The notes under the pieces are model-generated. The model worked only from the letters and a program-made list of their open reading frames with translations, ran no database searches and was not told the DNA's origin. DNA of 64,000 bases, from positions 2,728,001 through 2,792,000 of the forward strand of contig NW_026570224.1 of the NCBI RefSeq assembly GCF_019649055.1, in the 5' to 3' direction. How positions within the stretch are numbered: position 1 is the first letter of the stretch; the number at the start of each line of letters is the position of its first letter. Source of the stretch: Paramacrobiotus metropolitanus. Lineage: Eukaryota; Tardigrada; Eutardigrada; Parachela; Macrobiotidae. The translations under genes and the position numbers were made by a program. Shown in pieces: positions 34,677-45,045 of the stretch.

Positions 34677-35287
34677 TCAAAGCAGTCGGTATGGAATGGT
34701 TTCTTGCTAAACGGAGAGCGATGTTGGGACCAATGTTCTCCTAATTTCCTGGATTTTACCGGTTTTGTGATCAATCGTTTGGAATTTTCGTTTTATTATA
34801 GCGAAGACTGGACAGGAGTCATGCTCTTTACTTGGTTACAGTTGATTCTAGTTTTTATCTCGTTTTTAACTCACCCTGATACAGATTCAGGATTTATTTC
34901 ACTAAATTGGTCAAGTGCACAGAATTCATGCTCTGTTTTTGTTCATATTTGATCTATTCATAGCTTTCATCTCTTTTTTGATTCGCAATGGTATAGGTTA
35001 AAGATTTGAAAACCGGACAATGAAGTTTGTCCAAAGAATTATTTCTGCAGCTAATCAGCGTTTCTAACTTTCTACCTTTGTCCTGTAGATATTGCCAGTT
35101 TATTAGCCTTGGCTATGAAAATTTGATCGATCCAAACTAGTTTCTTCTGATACAATAAAAAATATCTGAAGTAGCCGCTCAGAGTCGACCAAATCATGGT
35201 ACCGATTTATAGTCCAAACTGCGAAGCGAAGAAACGACCGAAAGACGGTGTTTTGACGTTTGGCATCCAGAGCTAAAACATCTACCA
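34677..35287. other. Convergent spacer, CDK9 / NSUN6
   Basis: Should hold the CDK9 3' UTR and the NSUN6 3' UTR. It also contains the degenerate copy of the NSUN6 3' end at about 35101-35190, listed separately. Confidence 0.55.
35101..35190 (-). pseudogene. Decayed duplicate of the NSUN6 3' end
   Basis: This stretch is clearly similar to 35293-35384, the coding end of NSUN6, about 190 bp away and in the same orientation. Shared blocks include TTGGCTAT, GATCG, ATCCAAAC, TCTTCTG, TACAA, ATCTGAAG and AGCCG. Read on the minus strand it gives SERLLQIFFIVSEETSLD, against EQSRLLQRFSVVPEENGLD in NSUN6. The conserved GFFIAKF end is lost. It looks like a small tandem duplication that has decayed. Confidence 0.75.
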
Positions 35288-37008
35288 TCATAATTTAGTA
35301 AACTTGGCTATAAAAAACCCGATCGTATCCAAACCATTCTCTTCTGGTACAACAGAAAATCTCTGAAGCAGCCGACTCTGTTCAATACTAAGTCCATCTA
35401 CCAAAAAACCACATTTCCCCAGATGTGGAGTCTGGCCGGTGAGTTTAAGGTTAGGAAATTCCTCCAACGTCCAACTGACAACATCCTCGTTCTCTCTTTG
35501 TAATACAGAACATGTCGAATAAACAAGAGTACCACCGCGCTTCAACAACGGAATCGTGCCCTTTAATATGGCTTTCTGATTTCTCGGACACGAGCAGATT
35601 TGTTTCAAATGCAAGGATTTGAGAGATAATCGCGGGCGTAACCCGCTGCCACTGCACGGCGCGTCCACTAGTATTCGATCGAACATTTCAGCAGGGTACG
35701 GCGGCGGTCCAGATGCGGTTGCGTCATTTCGGAATGAGTCGGCAAGCATACTGGTTGCATCAGCCGGATATACTTCTACAAAACCGTCCAGATCACAGCA
35801 AAGTTTCTTTAGTTCTTCCGCTCTTTGCCGTGATTTATCCGTGGCCACCAGACGACCACGATAGTGCATCAGATTGGCAATGTGCAGCGTTTTACCGCCT
35901 GGCGCAGCACAACAATCCAGAACAACTTCTTCTGGCTGAGGGTTTAATACTTGGACAGCCACACAGGACGGCAAGTTCTGAGCGGAGAAGCGTCTGTTGG
36001 CGCGAAGGAATTCGTTAAGGCTGAGCAAAGGATAAAGGGGGCGATTCACATATATGCCGATACCGCTCGGGAATGAATTTGCTCGAAAAGAACGCTGCGC
36101 AATAATGAAATCCAGTTTAATTAACGTCAGAAAAAACTGTGCCAGAAGCATTCATTAAAAAATTTAAATTATAGAACCGATAAATAAAGCAAAGCCTTTA
36201 TTCAGCAAGAGTTAGCACCCTACATACGAAGTATAACAAATATGGATCAACGCTGATAACACTACCTAAAAAATACTTACAAATGTCAAATATTACTGAA
36301 ACGATCACCATTCCATACTCTGACATCTATCCGGCATTTCCGGCCGCCAATACAAAATCGTCAACTGCAAAGAGCTGCCACATGCACTTACTATGCGGAC
36401 TCGAGCACCCTTTCTGAGTTCCGCTGGGCATCCCATGATCCCCTGCGCATAAATATGCGCTCCCCGTAAACACGATTCACCGGCCGCAGCATCCACCACC
36501 ACTTCCGGTGGCACATCGGTCTGGTTGCGATTAACATCAGAATTCGCTAGCAAACAGCCACAAGGGCTTCCGGGCTGACCGGGCATATTACAAACATCTG
36601 TCGAAAAATAACTAGAGTATTTTAAGGAGTTAAGGAAGAAAGAGAAAGCAGCAGCCTACTTTTGATAACCCATACGTCGCCGAGTTCTCGAATGCGTGTC
36701 ACCGACAAACAGTCAGCCAGCATACGGTCCCGATTTTCATGGAACAGCCCATCTCGAATAGTTTCTGCCTGTCTATTGCAACAGCAAAGTCCAATGGATG
36801 TATAACTATCATATATATTTCAAAATTCTGATGTAAAATCTACGCACCTGTCGCAAGGAATTCGGTCGGCACGAAGGACCGTATTCAGTGGAGGTATTTG
36901 GAGATGCTTTAAGAAATCCTCTACTGCAATACCACTAGGCCGGCAATACTCCGCTTGGAATACAGACAACACTTCCGAATTGGCTTTTGAATCCATGTCA
37001 GATTTCAC
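35288..37008 (-). CDS. NSUN6: tRNA (cytosine-5) methyltransferase NSUN6
   Basis: A RsmB/NSUN-family m5C methyltransferase; human NSUN6 methylates C72 of tRNA-Cys and tRNA-Thr and some mRNAs. Modelled exons are 36848-37008, 36660-36772, 36392-36597 and 35288-36094, giving 428 residues. The PUA domain, which identifies NSUN6 within the family, is seen in CLRGAHIYAQGI. The methyltransferase part has NLPSCVAVQVLNPQPEE, the SAM loop CCAAPGGKT, DAPCSGSG with the release cysteine, YSTCS with the catalytic cysteine, and the terminal GFFIAKF. The weak point is the end of the PUA exon. Splicing at ATA|GTAAGT is in phase but drops about 30 family residues, while an overlapping frame that could supply them (VDDFVLAAGNA) is shifted and closes at TAG. 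The start could be 37008 or 36996. Confidence 0.88.
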
Positions 37009-37753
37009 AAGCGAACGTCGAATAAACTGAAACGTCGAGGCATCTCTTCACGCGCGCTTACAGCGGCGGACTTGGATGCTCGTGTGATTCCTAAAATTTA
37101 TTATTAATTTATTATTGTACATACAGCATTTGTACTTCGACTAACTTCGTAAACAAACCGATACAGATCTGGAGCAGTACTACCGCAGGCGGCAGCCATT
37201 AGAACGTTAAATATCGCACCCCGACCGCCGCGGGCGTATTGAAGTGCGTATACGATCACAGCTGTTTACGTTTAGCTAGGTTATCCCTGGATTGCTGATA
37301 ATTAATTTTGTTTTTCTTGCGACTTGCAGCCACTTGCTGCAGTGCGAGCTCTGTTGTTCTTGTAATTGTTTACAGTTTACCACACCTTACAAGGTCATTT
37401 TCGTACATAGCAGCAGGAGCGTTATTGTATGGTGTTATATTAGGTATTCTTTTGTTAATTTTAGCACTTGCCGTTCTAAGTATTCTACTTTGCTTCTGCT
37501 AATCGCATTATACGATGTGCGATCATCGTGCAGACTCCAGATTTACCATACGAGCGGTAACGAGCGTGATTAATTCTTCCGAGCAACTCTAAATGCGATT
37601 CGTAGCCAGTGCCCACGCATAAGATTGATATACATTGTACAGGTCACACACCTGAGAATGGCTCAACGGAATTTTAATATCGTATAACGAGAAGTGGTTC
37701 GGAAACACAAACGCTGTTGTTGAATCTTCTTTTCCACTGCCCTCGGCACCACG
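37009..37753. promoter_or_regulatory. Divergent promoter region, NSUN6 / Mlx
   Basis: A 0.75-kb spacer between opposite starts. A short hydrophobic open frame at 37308-37502 has no family resemblance. No gene called. Confidence 0.45.
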
Positions 37754-39837
37754 ATGCAGCGCCAATCGGGTACGAACAATCGACGAAACACCAGCAAGAA
37801 CGTGGTTCGCTTGGATGAAGTTAACAGTCGCCTGAATCCTAGCCAGAATACTGCGGTACATGGCATGCCGAACAGCTTGGTTCCGCAGATTTCCAATCCA
37901 GGACAATCCCGGCCTATAATCGGCAACTTCGTTGATCCTTACCTGACGCAGCAGCCGCGACTGCAGGTAACAGTGCTTTCGTTAAAAAAAATAGTAGTCG
38001 TTGTAATTGGAGCATTGATGGATTGATTTGATATTTAATTAAACGACTATAAAGTTACTCGGTCTAAGATAAGCGGTGTCAGAATAATCATCTGGCATAT
38101 AAGTAATATTTTTCGACAACTTGAGCGTTAACAATTATTTACCACAATTATAGGACAATTCGAGGGGACCGATTAGACCCCCTCACACCGAGCCAGGCAT
38201 CAGCGCTGGAGGTGCCCGAAACGATGAAGACACCACATTTTTCCAAGGAATTTTAACTCCGCTGACACCCACTGGCACTGTTCCAGTATCAGCATTGGCT
38301 AATCAGAGCTCACTCACGCATCAGCTGCTGACACAGAAAAGCAATCCCAATCCGTCGACAACAGCCGCCGGATCACAGTCGCGCAGGAGCAGCAGTCATT
38401 CCTTGCAGAACATTAGTGAACCCACGTCCGATGCGGATTCGGATCCGCCGGATGAGGACACCAGTCGCGCAGGAGCAGCAGTCATTCCTTGCAGAACATT
38501 AGTGAACCCACATCCGATGCGGATTCGGATGATCCGGACGATGAGGACACCAGCGCAGGGGAGCGTGGAGGACGGAGTGGGCGTGCATCGGGCTCTGGTT
38601 TTCGGGAAAAGCGAAGGGAGGCGCACACGCAAGCTGAGCAGAAGCGCCGGGATGCTATCAAGGTGAATATGTGATGATACTCACAGACATGAAAGAAAAA
38701 AAAAATTGTGGCATTATGGTTTTCAAAACTTAAATATTGCATTTTACTGTTTTGCATTATGCCACGTTGCAGTTTATCCGCATTTCGAAGGGGACATTGA
38801 GCATTTACCTAAAGCAGCACTTTGTGTCTTTTCCCTACTCGTGTTGATTAATTACAGAAAGGTTACAACGAACTGGAAAAGGAACTGCCACATGATGTGG
38901 ATAAATTAGGAAATCAAAAAGATAGTAAAGCGAGGATTCTACAAAAATGTGAGTCCATTGATGTTCCAGAAAATGATCCAATGAGTGAAACTTTTAGTTT
39001 AAAATCCTGAGCAGAACTTTAAAAGTGATTTGGAATGTAGTACTTGAAGTACTCGTAGTGATTTTAGAAATCTACCCGTAAGGTGGACAGCACAGATTAT
39101 CGTAAGTTTGTAACTAAAATTCACGAGATGCTTTTTCTTGTGTCTGCGACTCTGATTACAGTACTCAAAGCTTAAAGTTTGATACCAATCATACCTTTGC
39201 AACTGCCGGTAGCAGTATGTAGATCATGTGTTTGATTTCTGAAATATTTCGTACCTACTCGTGGTATCGGAATTTTACTTATGTTGACTGTATTGGTGTA
39301 TAGCCATAGAATATGTGAATTACCTGGAAACGCGAAAGAAGCAACAGGCTGAAGAACTGGAAAAGCTGAAGAACGAGTTTTTAGGATTGCAGATCATGAA
39401 AGCGTAAGCGCAAACAACCGGGATAAATGTTGTAGGACGCTAACAATGAGGTCATTATATTTCGTGTGTAATGGTAGGGAATACGAGAAAATGGCCGTGA
39501 ATATGCGTGGCCAAGCCGATCAGGGTGGCCAGTCGATCCCTGACGAAGTGAAATTTCAAGTGGTTAGTGTACTACAGAGTGAAGACTGGATATTCATTGT
39601 CCTCGTTCTTCTTTTGTCAATATTAGTGAGACTTAATTCCGTTTTTGATAGTTTCAGCGAATTATGGATAACCTGTTCCAAACTTATGATGCGCGGGTGG
39701 TCACTTCCAGTTTCGCGGAGCTATCCGGCACTGCTTTTACCTGGTTAGAAGAATGCTGCACTCCGGCGCACATTAAACATATTACGGCCGCCGTGCTGAA
39801 TGACTTCAACAAAAGCTACGCCCAGCCAAGAAAGTAA
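37754..39837 (+). CDS. MLX: Max-like protein X (bHLH-ZIP), frame broken by duplication
   Basis: Mlx is the dimer partner of the Mondo/ChREBP glucose-sensing factors and binds E-boxes. Exons: 37754-37966, 38154-38662, 38858-38948, 39304-39403, 39478-39562, 39652-39837. The basic region and helix 1 are clear (RREAHTQAEQKRRDAIK, then KGYNELEKELP), followed by helix 2/zipper (IEYVNYLETRKKQQ, LGLQIMKAEYEKM) and the Mlx-specific C-terminal dimerisation region (DEVKFQV, RIMDNLFQTYDARV, SFAELSGTAFTWLEE). The second exon contains two diverged tandem copies of an 86/89-bp unit (38376-38461 and 38462-38550). As written the exon is 509 bp and puts the bHLH out of frame with the N-terminus. A splice acceptor inside copy 2 (CCTTGCAG at 38487-38494) joined to an earlier donor might keep the frame. 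Identity is certain; exon 2 is not. Confidence 0.85.
38376..38550 (+). repeat. Tandem duplication inside the Mlx exon
   Basis: Copy 1 (38376-38461, 86 bp) and copy 2 (38462-38550, 89 bp) both begin CAGTCGCGCAGGAGCAGC. Copy 2 has at least one substitution and one net 3-base insertion in its Asp-rich end. Each copy encodes a Ser-rich then Asp-rich acidic patch (SLQNISEPTSDADSD) in its own frame, but the 86-bp step shifts one relative to the other. Confidence 0.9.
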
Positions 39838-40957
39838 AAAGAGATTAAAGTATTTTATAATTCAGATAGTATTTCATGGTCCCGGTGGTGGAATAGCCTT
39901 ATTATGCTTTATAAGTCATGTGTTTTTGCTTTGTGTGAATTTTTCCCTTTAAAATGAGCAATTTGTGTGTCTGTCATCATATGACAAAATGTTCTTTGTG
40001 TAGTGTCGGTTATTCGACACATCAATACCCAGCACGTGGTAAAATTATAATGCTTCAATGGCATTGCCACGCCTGCATTAAAAAATAAAAATGGTTTACC
40101 ATTGTTAGCGATTTGTTGAAAAATCGCTGTAGAATAAAATCTAGTGAATGTTTACGTGTAAGTAAGTAATATTGTAAGTACTTTGTAGTCACTTGCACGT
40201 TGCGCCCGTACAGACAATTTTAGCAGAATCTAACAATTGTGAATGCGGCGATGGGCAAAACTGTGTGCAGGCGCTCACGGGTAAGATGATTACTTCCGGG
40301 TTTCCCTGTTAAACCAAATAATCTGGGATATTATAATGCAGATCTGCAACTCGTAGACACATTTGGAACATAATTCTAGAATCTTTAATCGCTCTGGGAG
40401 TTATACTCCACCGTTTTCAGTAATGCTTATGGTCGTTTTTGGTGCTGTTACTGCTGTACCTAGCTAGGTTAGCTAAACATTTACAGCAGTTCTGCGTATA
40501 TATTGCAGTAAGTATATACAGAGATATGAAGATAACATAAAACAAGATATGAAGATAAATATAAAAAGATGAGGTACTGGTCGAAATTTTTACAAAAAGG
40601 AAATGTGTCCCATCAGTCCCATGTTACTTACGCTTATAGTGCCATATTTATTACTAATATTGCCATCTGTACTTGTACTCGTATCCAAACCGTAGTGTTA
40701 AATTTGGATTTTTGCGGCAGCTGAATTTTGGTGGTGCATTAATACCACTGCAGTTTTAAAACAGTTTTGTTTGCACTAATTGATTGTAATCAAATTTCTT
40801 GGGTTCGAAGGTTTGTAATCAGATGTTCGCTCTACAGCTGTTCATTTCAAGAGTCTGGATTGCGCCGAAACGACATTTCTGAGTTTTAATGTTGTGGTTT
40901 CGTTTATGTGATCTCCATTTCATTTACCCACCCGCAGGAACCCTTTGAAAGAGCCAA
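39838..40957. other. 1.1-kb intergenic, Mlx to MVD (tandem)
   Basis: Mlx 3' UTR and MVD upstream region. No gene, repeat family or RNA gene recognised. Confidence 0.5.
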
Positions 40958-43900
40958 ATGGGAACTCAAGACGGTATTCAAAGCTGTCGCACAGTTGTAT
41001 GCGAAGCTCCAGTCAATATTGCGGTAATAAAATACTGTAAGTTTTGATTTTTTCGGCCCATATTAGGCTAATTTCACAAGCCGGTACTAACCAAAAAGCA
41101 TCACAGGGGGGAAGAAAAACGAAGATTTGGTTATTCCACTCAACGACTCCATCAGTGTTACGCTGGACACAGAACACCTTCGAGCGCGAACCATCGTGTC
41201 ACTGGATCCTACGTCAGATGGAGTGCAGTTCTCACTGAACGGGAAAGAGGAAACTCCATCTAAAAGATTTATGAAAGTCATTGCGCTGTGTAGGTGTTTA
41301 TAAATTTTGCAGTGGATTTGTCACTCTTGGTTTAAAAATTCATTTTTAAAATGAAGACTTATCTTTAGTACAGTGACTAGTGACACTCCTTTACCTTAGC
41401 TGCCGTTTGCGTACGTATGACTGCCACTGGCGGTAATGTGTCTACTAGCGAATGCGATTATTGAGCAGTAACATCAAGCATTTAAGCTGCGAACTTTGCA
41501 GTGATGAGTTATCTAATGTTGCTTCGGCCATCCCACAGTTTCCTTCCTGTGTGAATTTTTTTTGTCGGTGTGTTAATATTATCTTTTACTAGGTAAGAGC
41601 GAAGCACTGCGGCAAGGTAGTATTCGCGAGAATGACACGACGCTGGGACTTCGGATCGTTAGCGATAACAACTTCCCAACAGCGGCGGGATTGGCCTCCT
41701 CGGCTGCCGGGATATCGTGCTTAGGTTAGAGTTCAAATTAAAGAACACCACTGCCAGCTGGATATGCGGTGTCTTATATTTATCGCTAAGCCTTTGGATT
41801 TTTCTTACGGTGGAAAGTGAATAAAAGTTTCACTTCTGAATTTTGTTTTTATCGCATCACTGGGCTGTTACCGTTATAAGTAAAGTATGCAGAGTATTCT
41901 CCTTTTATATAACCATGAGCCTACAGTATTGTGCGTTGACTTCTTCCGTTTTAGCAAGTGCTTTAAAAGCAGTGTATGACATCCAAGGAGACATTTCAGG
42001 AATAGTCAGGTTGGTACAATGCTTCCTTAATTTTTTTCTTTACACGAAAGTATTTAAGTAAACTAACAGCAGTGTAGGTATAACACAACAATAGAATAAT
42101 ACTCATAATGTATGTGCCGATGTAACGGATGTCAACTTTGTCACGGAAGCAATAGTTTTCAGTGAAGACTTTTGAAGCAGAGATTTAGTACGAGTATTGT
42201 TCATCTGATAGAAGTACGAGTACTGTACGAGTATTAAAATTCATCTGATGTTAGTGGTTAGTTATTAGTTTACTGGATAATGTATATTATGGTGCATTAT
42301 GATTTTCGGTAGCAAATATTGTTTCTTCGCATTTTATCGGCTTCGCACTACTGGACTGCTTGTAACCGTTTCTACAAATAGTCCAACAGCTTAACATGTA
42401 AAAAATTCGGATATTGCGTGAAATATAGAAACCATGTTGAACTAGTATTACACTACCGTTCGTCGCTTTTTGTGTCGCATTACCGTCAGGTTGTCTAGAA
42501 CATGTACAAGACCGGTATTGTTACCTGCTTTTACGGGGTCACGGGATTGCCGTGTATGAATTTGCATTTTAGGCAAGGAAGCGGAAGTGCTTGTCGAAGT
42601 GTTTATGGGGGATTTGTCCGATGGCACACCGGACACGCCGGCGATGGATCGGATTCGGTTGCACAACAAATACGACCAGCGTCGCACTGGCCTGAACTTC
42701 GGGTCCTTATTCTTGTGGTAAACTATTGTACCTTGAGAAATTTTGCTGTACAAAGATTTTAATACTTAACATTTAGATCAGAAACTGGTCAAATAACTTA
42801 GGAAAAAATTGTTGGGAAGCAACAGGTTTTAATTCACAAGTTTCAAATTTTTTCCCATCATTAGGTAAACGATAAGAAGAAAGATGTCTCTTCGACGTCG
42901 GGAATGAAGGAATCTGTAGATACGAGTGATCTGCTAAGATACCGAGCCGATTTTATTGCAAATGCTCGTTGCGAAGCCATGACCGCTGCCATTACAGATA
43001 GGAATTTCGAAAAGTTTGCTGAATTGACCATGCGGGACAGTAATCAATTCCATGCAATCTGCCTGGATACGTATCCACCCATAATGTACCTGGACGATAC
43101 ATCCAAAGCAGTTATCAATTTAATCCATGCATACAACCGCAAAAGCGGGAGAATACTGGTAAAATATTTTGCAGAATCGTTATAATTTGTTTAAGTACTT
43201 GTCGGTATGTAATATTAGGCAGCCTACAGTTTCGACGCTGGTCCAAATCCTTTTCTCTTTACTCTGTCGGAGAATTTGCAATCCTTAGTGGAGTTATTAA
43301 GACTGCAGTTTCCAAGCGCGAATTCCAGTTTTTTGCGTGGATTAACCGATTTTTTGTTGAAATCGCCGGAAAACGTTGAGGTATGTTACAAAGTTTCCGT
43401 CGAAGTGTTGATCAATTATCGCAATATTTGAATCTCGTTTGTGGAAATGTTTGTAATTTTGTCACCCAGAGTCTGCTCTAGAGCAGCTAAAACCTAAAAT
43501 ACTTCTGTATCATATTTGTCGTCACCCCATGAAATCGTTTAATTCGGGTTTTATACTGAAAATTTATTGCGCTGCAAGTTACAGCCCTGCTACGCCAAGT
43601 TGGGACAGTTTTTCTCAAAAATTTCCATGAACCATCCGGCACCAAATTAAAACTTATCATATGTTCACATGATTCCCATGTTTGTCCAACATCTTTTGCA
43701 TTTGAGGTTTTCATGCTAGAAGCTTGTTTCGAATTATAGCAAAATTAAAACTAGAGCAGACTACAGATAGTTGGGAAATATGGTTCGACCCATCGATCTT
43801 ATTGGACACTTTCCCATTTAAAATTTGTTTAAAAATTCTTTTAGTGTCATAGACTAAAATCGGTAACTCTAGACTGTTTGCGATGCCACTATCTCCAAAA

Positions 43901-44838
43901 CTTGCAGCATCAGTTTTCGTTGTCACTTTAACGAACCTTCCCAGTTAATGTTTCAGAATAGAGAATAAAATTTTAGAATTTTTGATATTTTGAAAGTAGG
44001 TTTATGGAGAACCAAGAGCATTTGTTTGCTCGTAGACTTAGCATAGGTCCGTCCGTTGGAGGCGTTGCTTGCACCCTATGCTATATCTACGAGAAACCAA
44101 AACAAGCATAACTTTCTTGGTTCCCCAATAAAAACACTTATCAGAGATCAAAAGCGTCAAATTTTTCTATCTTCTGAGATGTTGGTTAGGAAGTTTTATG
44201 GAAAGGTAAACGAAAAACTAGTGCTTGAAACTTTGGATCAACTGACGATGACATTCAGTGCGTTCTTTCACTGTTCACATACATGCTCCACCTCTGCCTC
44301 TGCATCTCTGCCCATCCTGAGTTACAGCATTTCTGTCTCTTGAGTTTACAGTAAATTTCTCTCTAACAGTGACCAAACGTTCTGTCTGTCCTCAGTTACA
44401 AGCTCAGTTTTCCCTATCCTGTGTTACAAACTTACAAGTTACAATAGGATTCGACATGGATCCATACCTACAGGTATATATATACATACATATATATATA
44501 TACCCGTGGACGTATGCAGCGCTACGTCCTTCGGAAAATTACACTAGTAATGTTAAAGAATAAAAGTACAACGATGAATACAAATATTTTCTAATTTATT
44601 CTATGCAACTGTCCCAACTTGGCGTAGCAGGGCTGTAGTTAGTGTTGTTGTTTGTTTGTTTCAGTATGGCGATATTTTAAATCCAGTGTCGGACTCGGTA
44701 CAGTACATCATCGTGACTAAGGTCAGACGTGATTTGAATGCAGGTGTGTTTTTGATACGGTAACTTCGATTCGTGTTTTAGGCTGGAGAAGGACCGAAAA
44801 CGTCTGTCAACGAGGTTCCAATGTCGCCCTTTTGCTGA
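40958..44838 (+). CDS. MVD: Diphosphomevalonate decarboxylase
   Basis: Performs the ATP-dependent decarboxylation of mevalonate 5-diphosphate to isopentenyl diphosphate, the last mevalonate-specific step toward dolichol, ubiquinone and prenyl groups. Nine exons (40958-41036, 41107-41289, 41593-41724, 41955-42009, 42573-42717, 42865-43158, 43219-43380, 44665-44721, 44782-44838) give 387 residues with all phases closing. GHMP-kinase fold landmarks: [14 protein letters not shown] at residues 16-29, LPLND-like [11 protein letters not shown], the ATP loop [55 protein letters not shown] and the catalytic-region DAGPN. The start MGTQDG at 40958 is the only AUG in frame before the conserved core. The seventh intron is 1.28 kb, mostly a TIR transposon. 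Confidence 0.96.
43582..44635. mobile_element. TIR transposon in MVD intron (TA target)
   Basis: A 1054-bp element with a perfect 29-bp terminal inverted repeat (43582-43610 and 44607-44635, beginning CAGCCCTGCTACGCCAAG), flanked by TA on both sides. This fits a Tc1/mariner-type insertion. Interior frames of up to 95 codons on either strand show no transposase motif, so it appears non-autonomous. It contains an AT dinucleotide microsatellite at about 44475-44503. The perfect TIR suggests it is young. Confidence 0.85.
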
Positions 44839-45045
44839 CGAACGCGAAGCAATGACTGAAGAATAATTACCTAAATCTTTTCTAAAGTTTTACTGTTATT
44901 TACGTCCTACGAGTCGGAGTAACAGTTGTTTCGACTTTCCATGAACGCCAAAGTTTTATTAATCTACAGTAAGCGATTCGGTAATTCCAGGCGCCGAAAA
45001 ATTTAGTTCTGAGTGCTCAGTAAAAAATTGGTTAACAATTACTAA

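Noticed and set aside
35103-35291. Separate small gene on the minus strand
   Set aside because: The frame is the decayed NSUN6 3' copy plus flank, not an independent gene.
43487-43926. Minus-strand frames inside the MVD intron as transposase
   Set aside because: They run through the TIR and lack a DDE/D catalytic pattern or helix-turn-helix.
44475-44503. AT-rich repeat as a functional element
   Set aside because: A simple TA/CA microsatellite inside a transposon.
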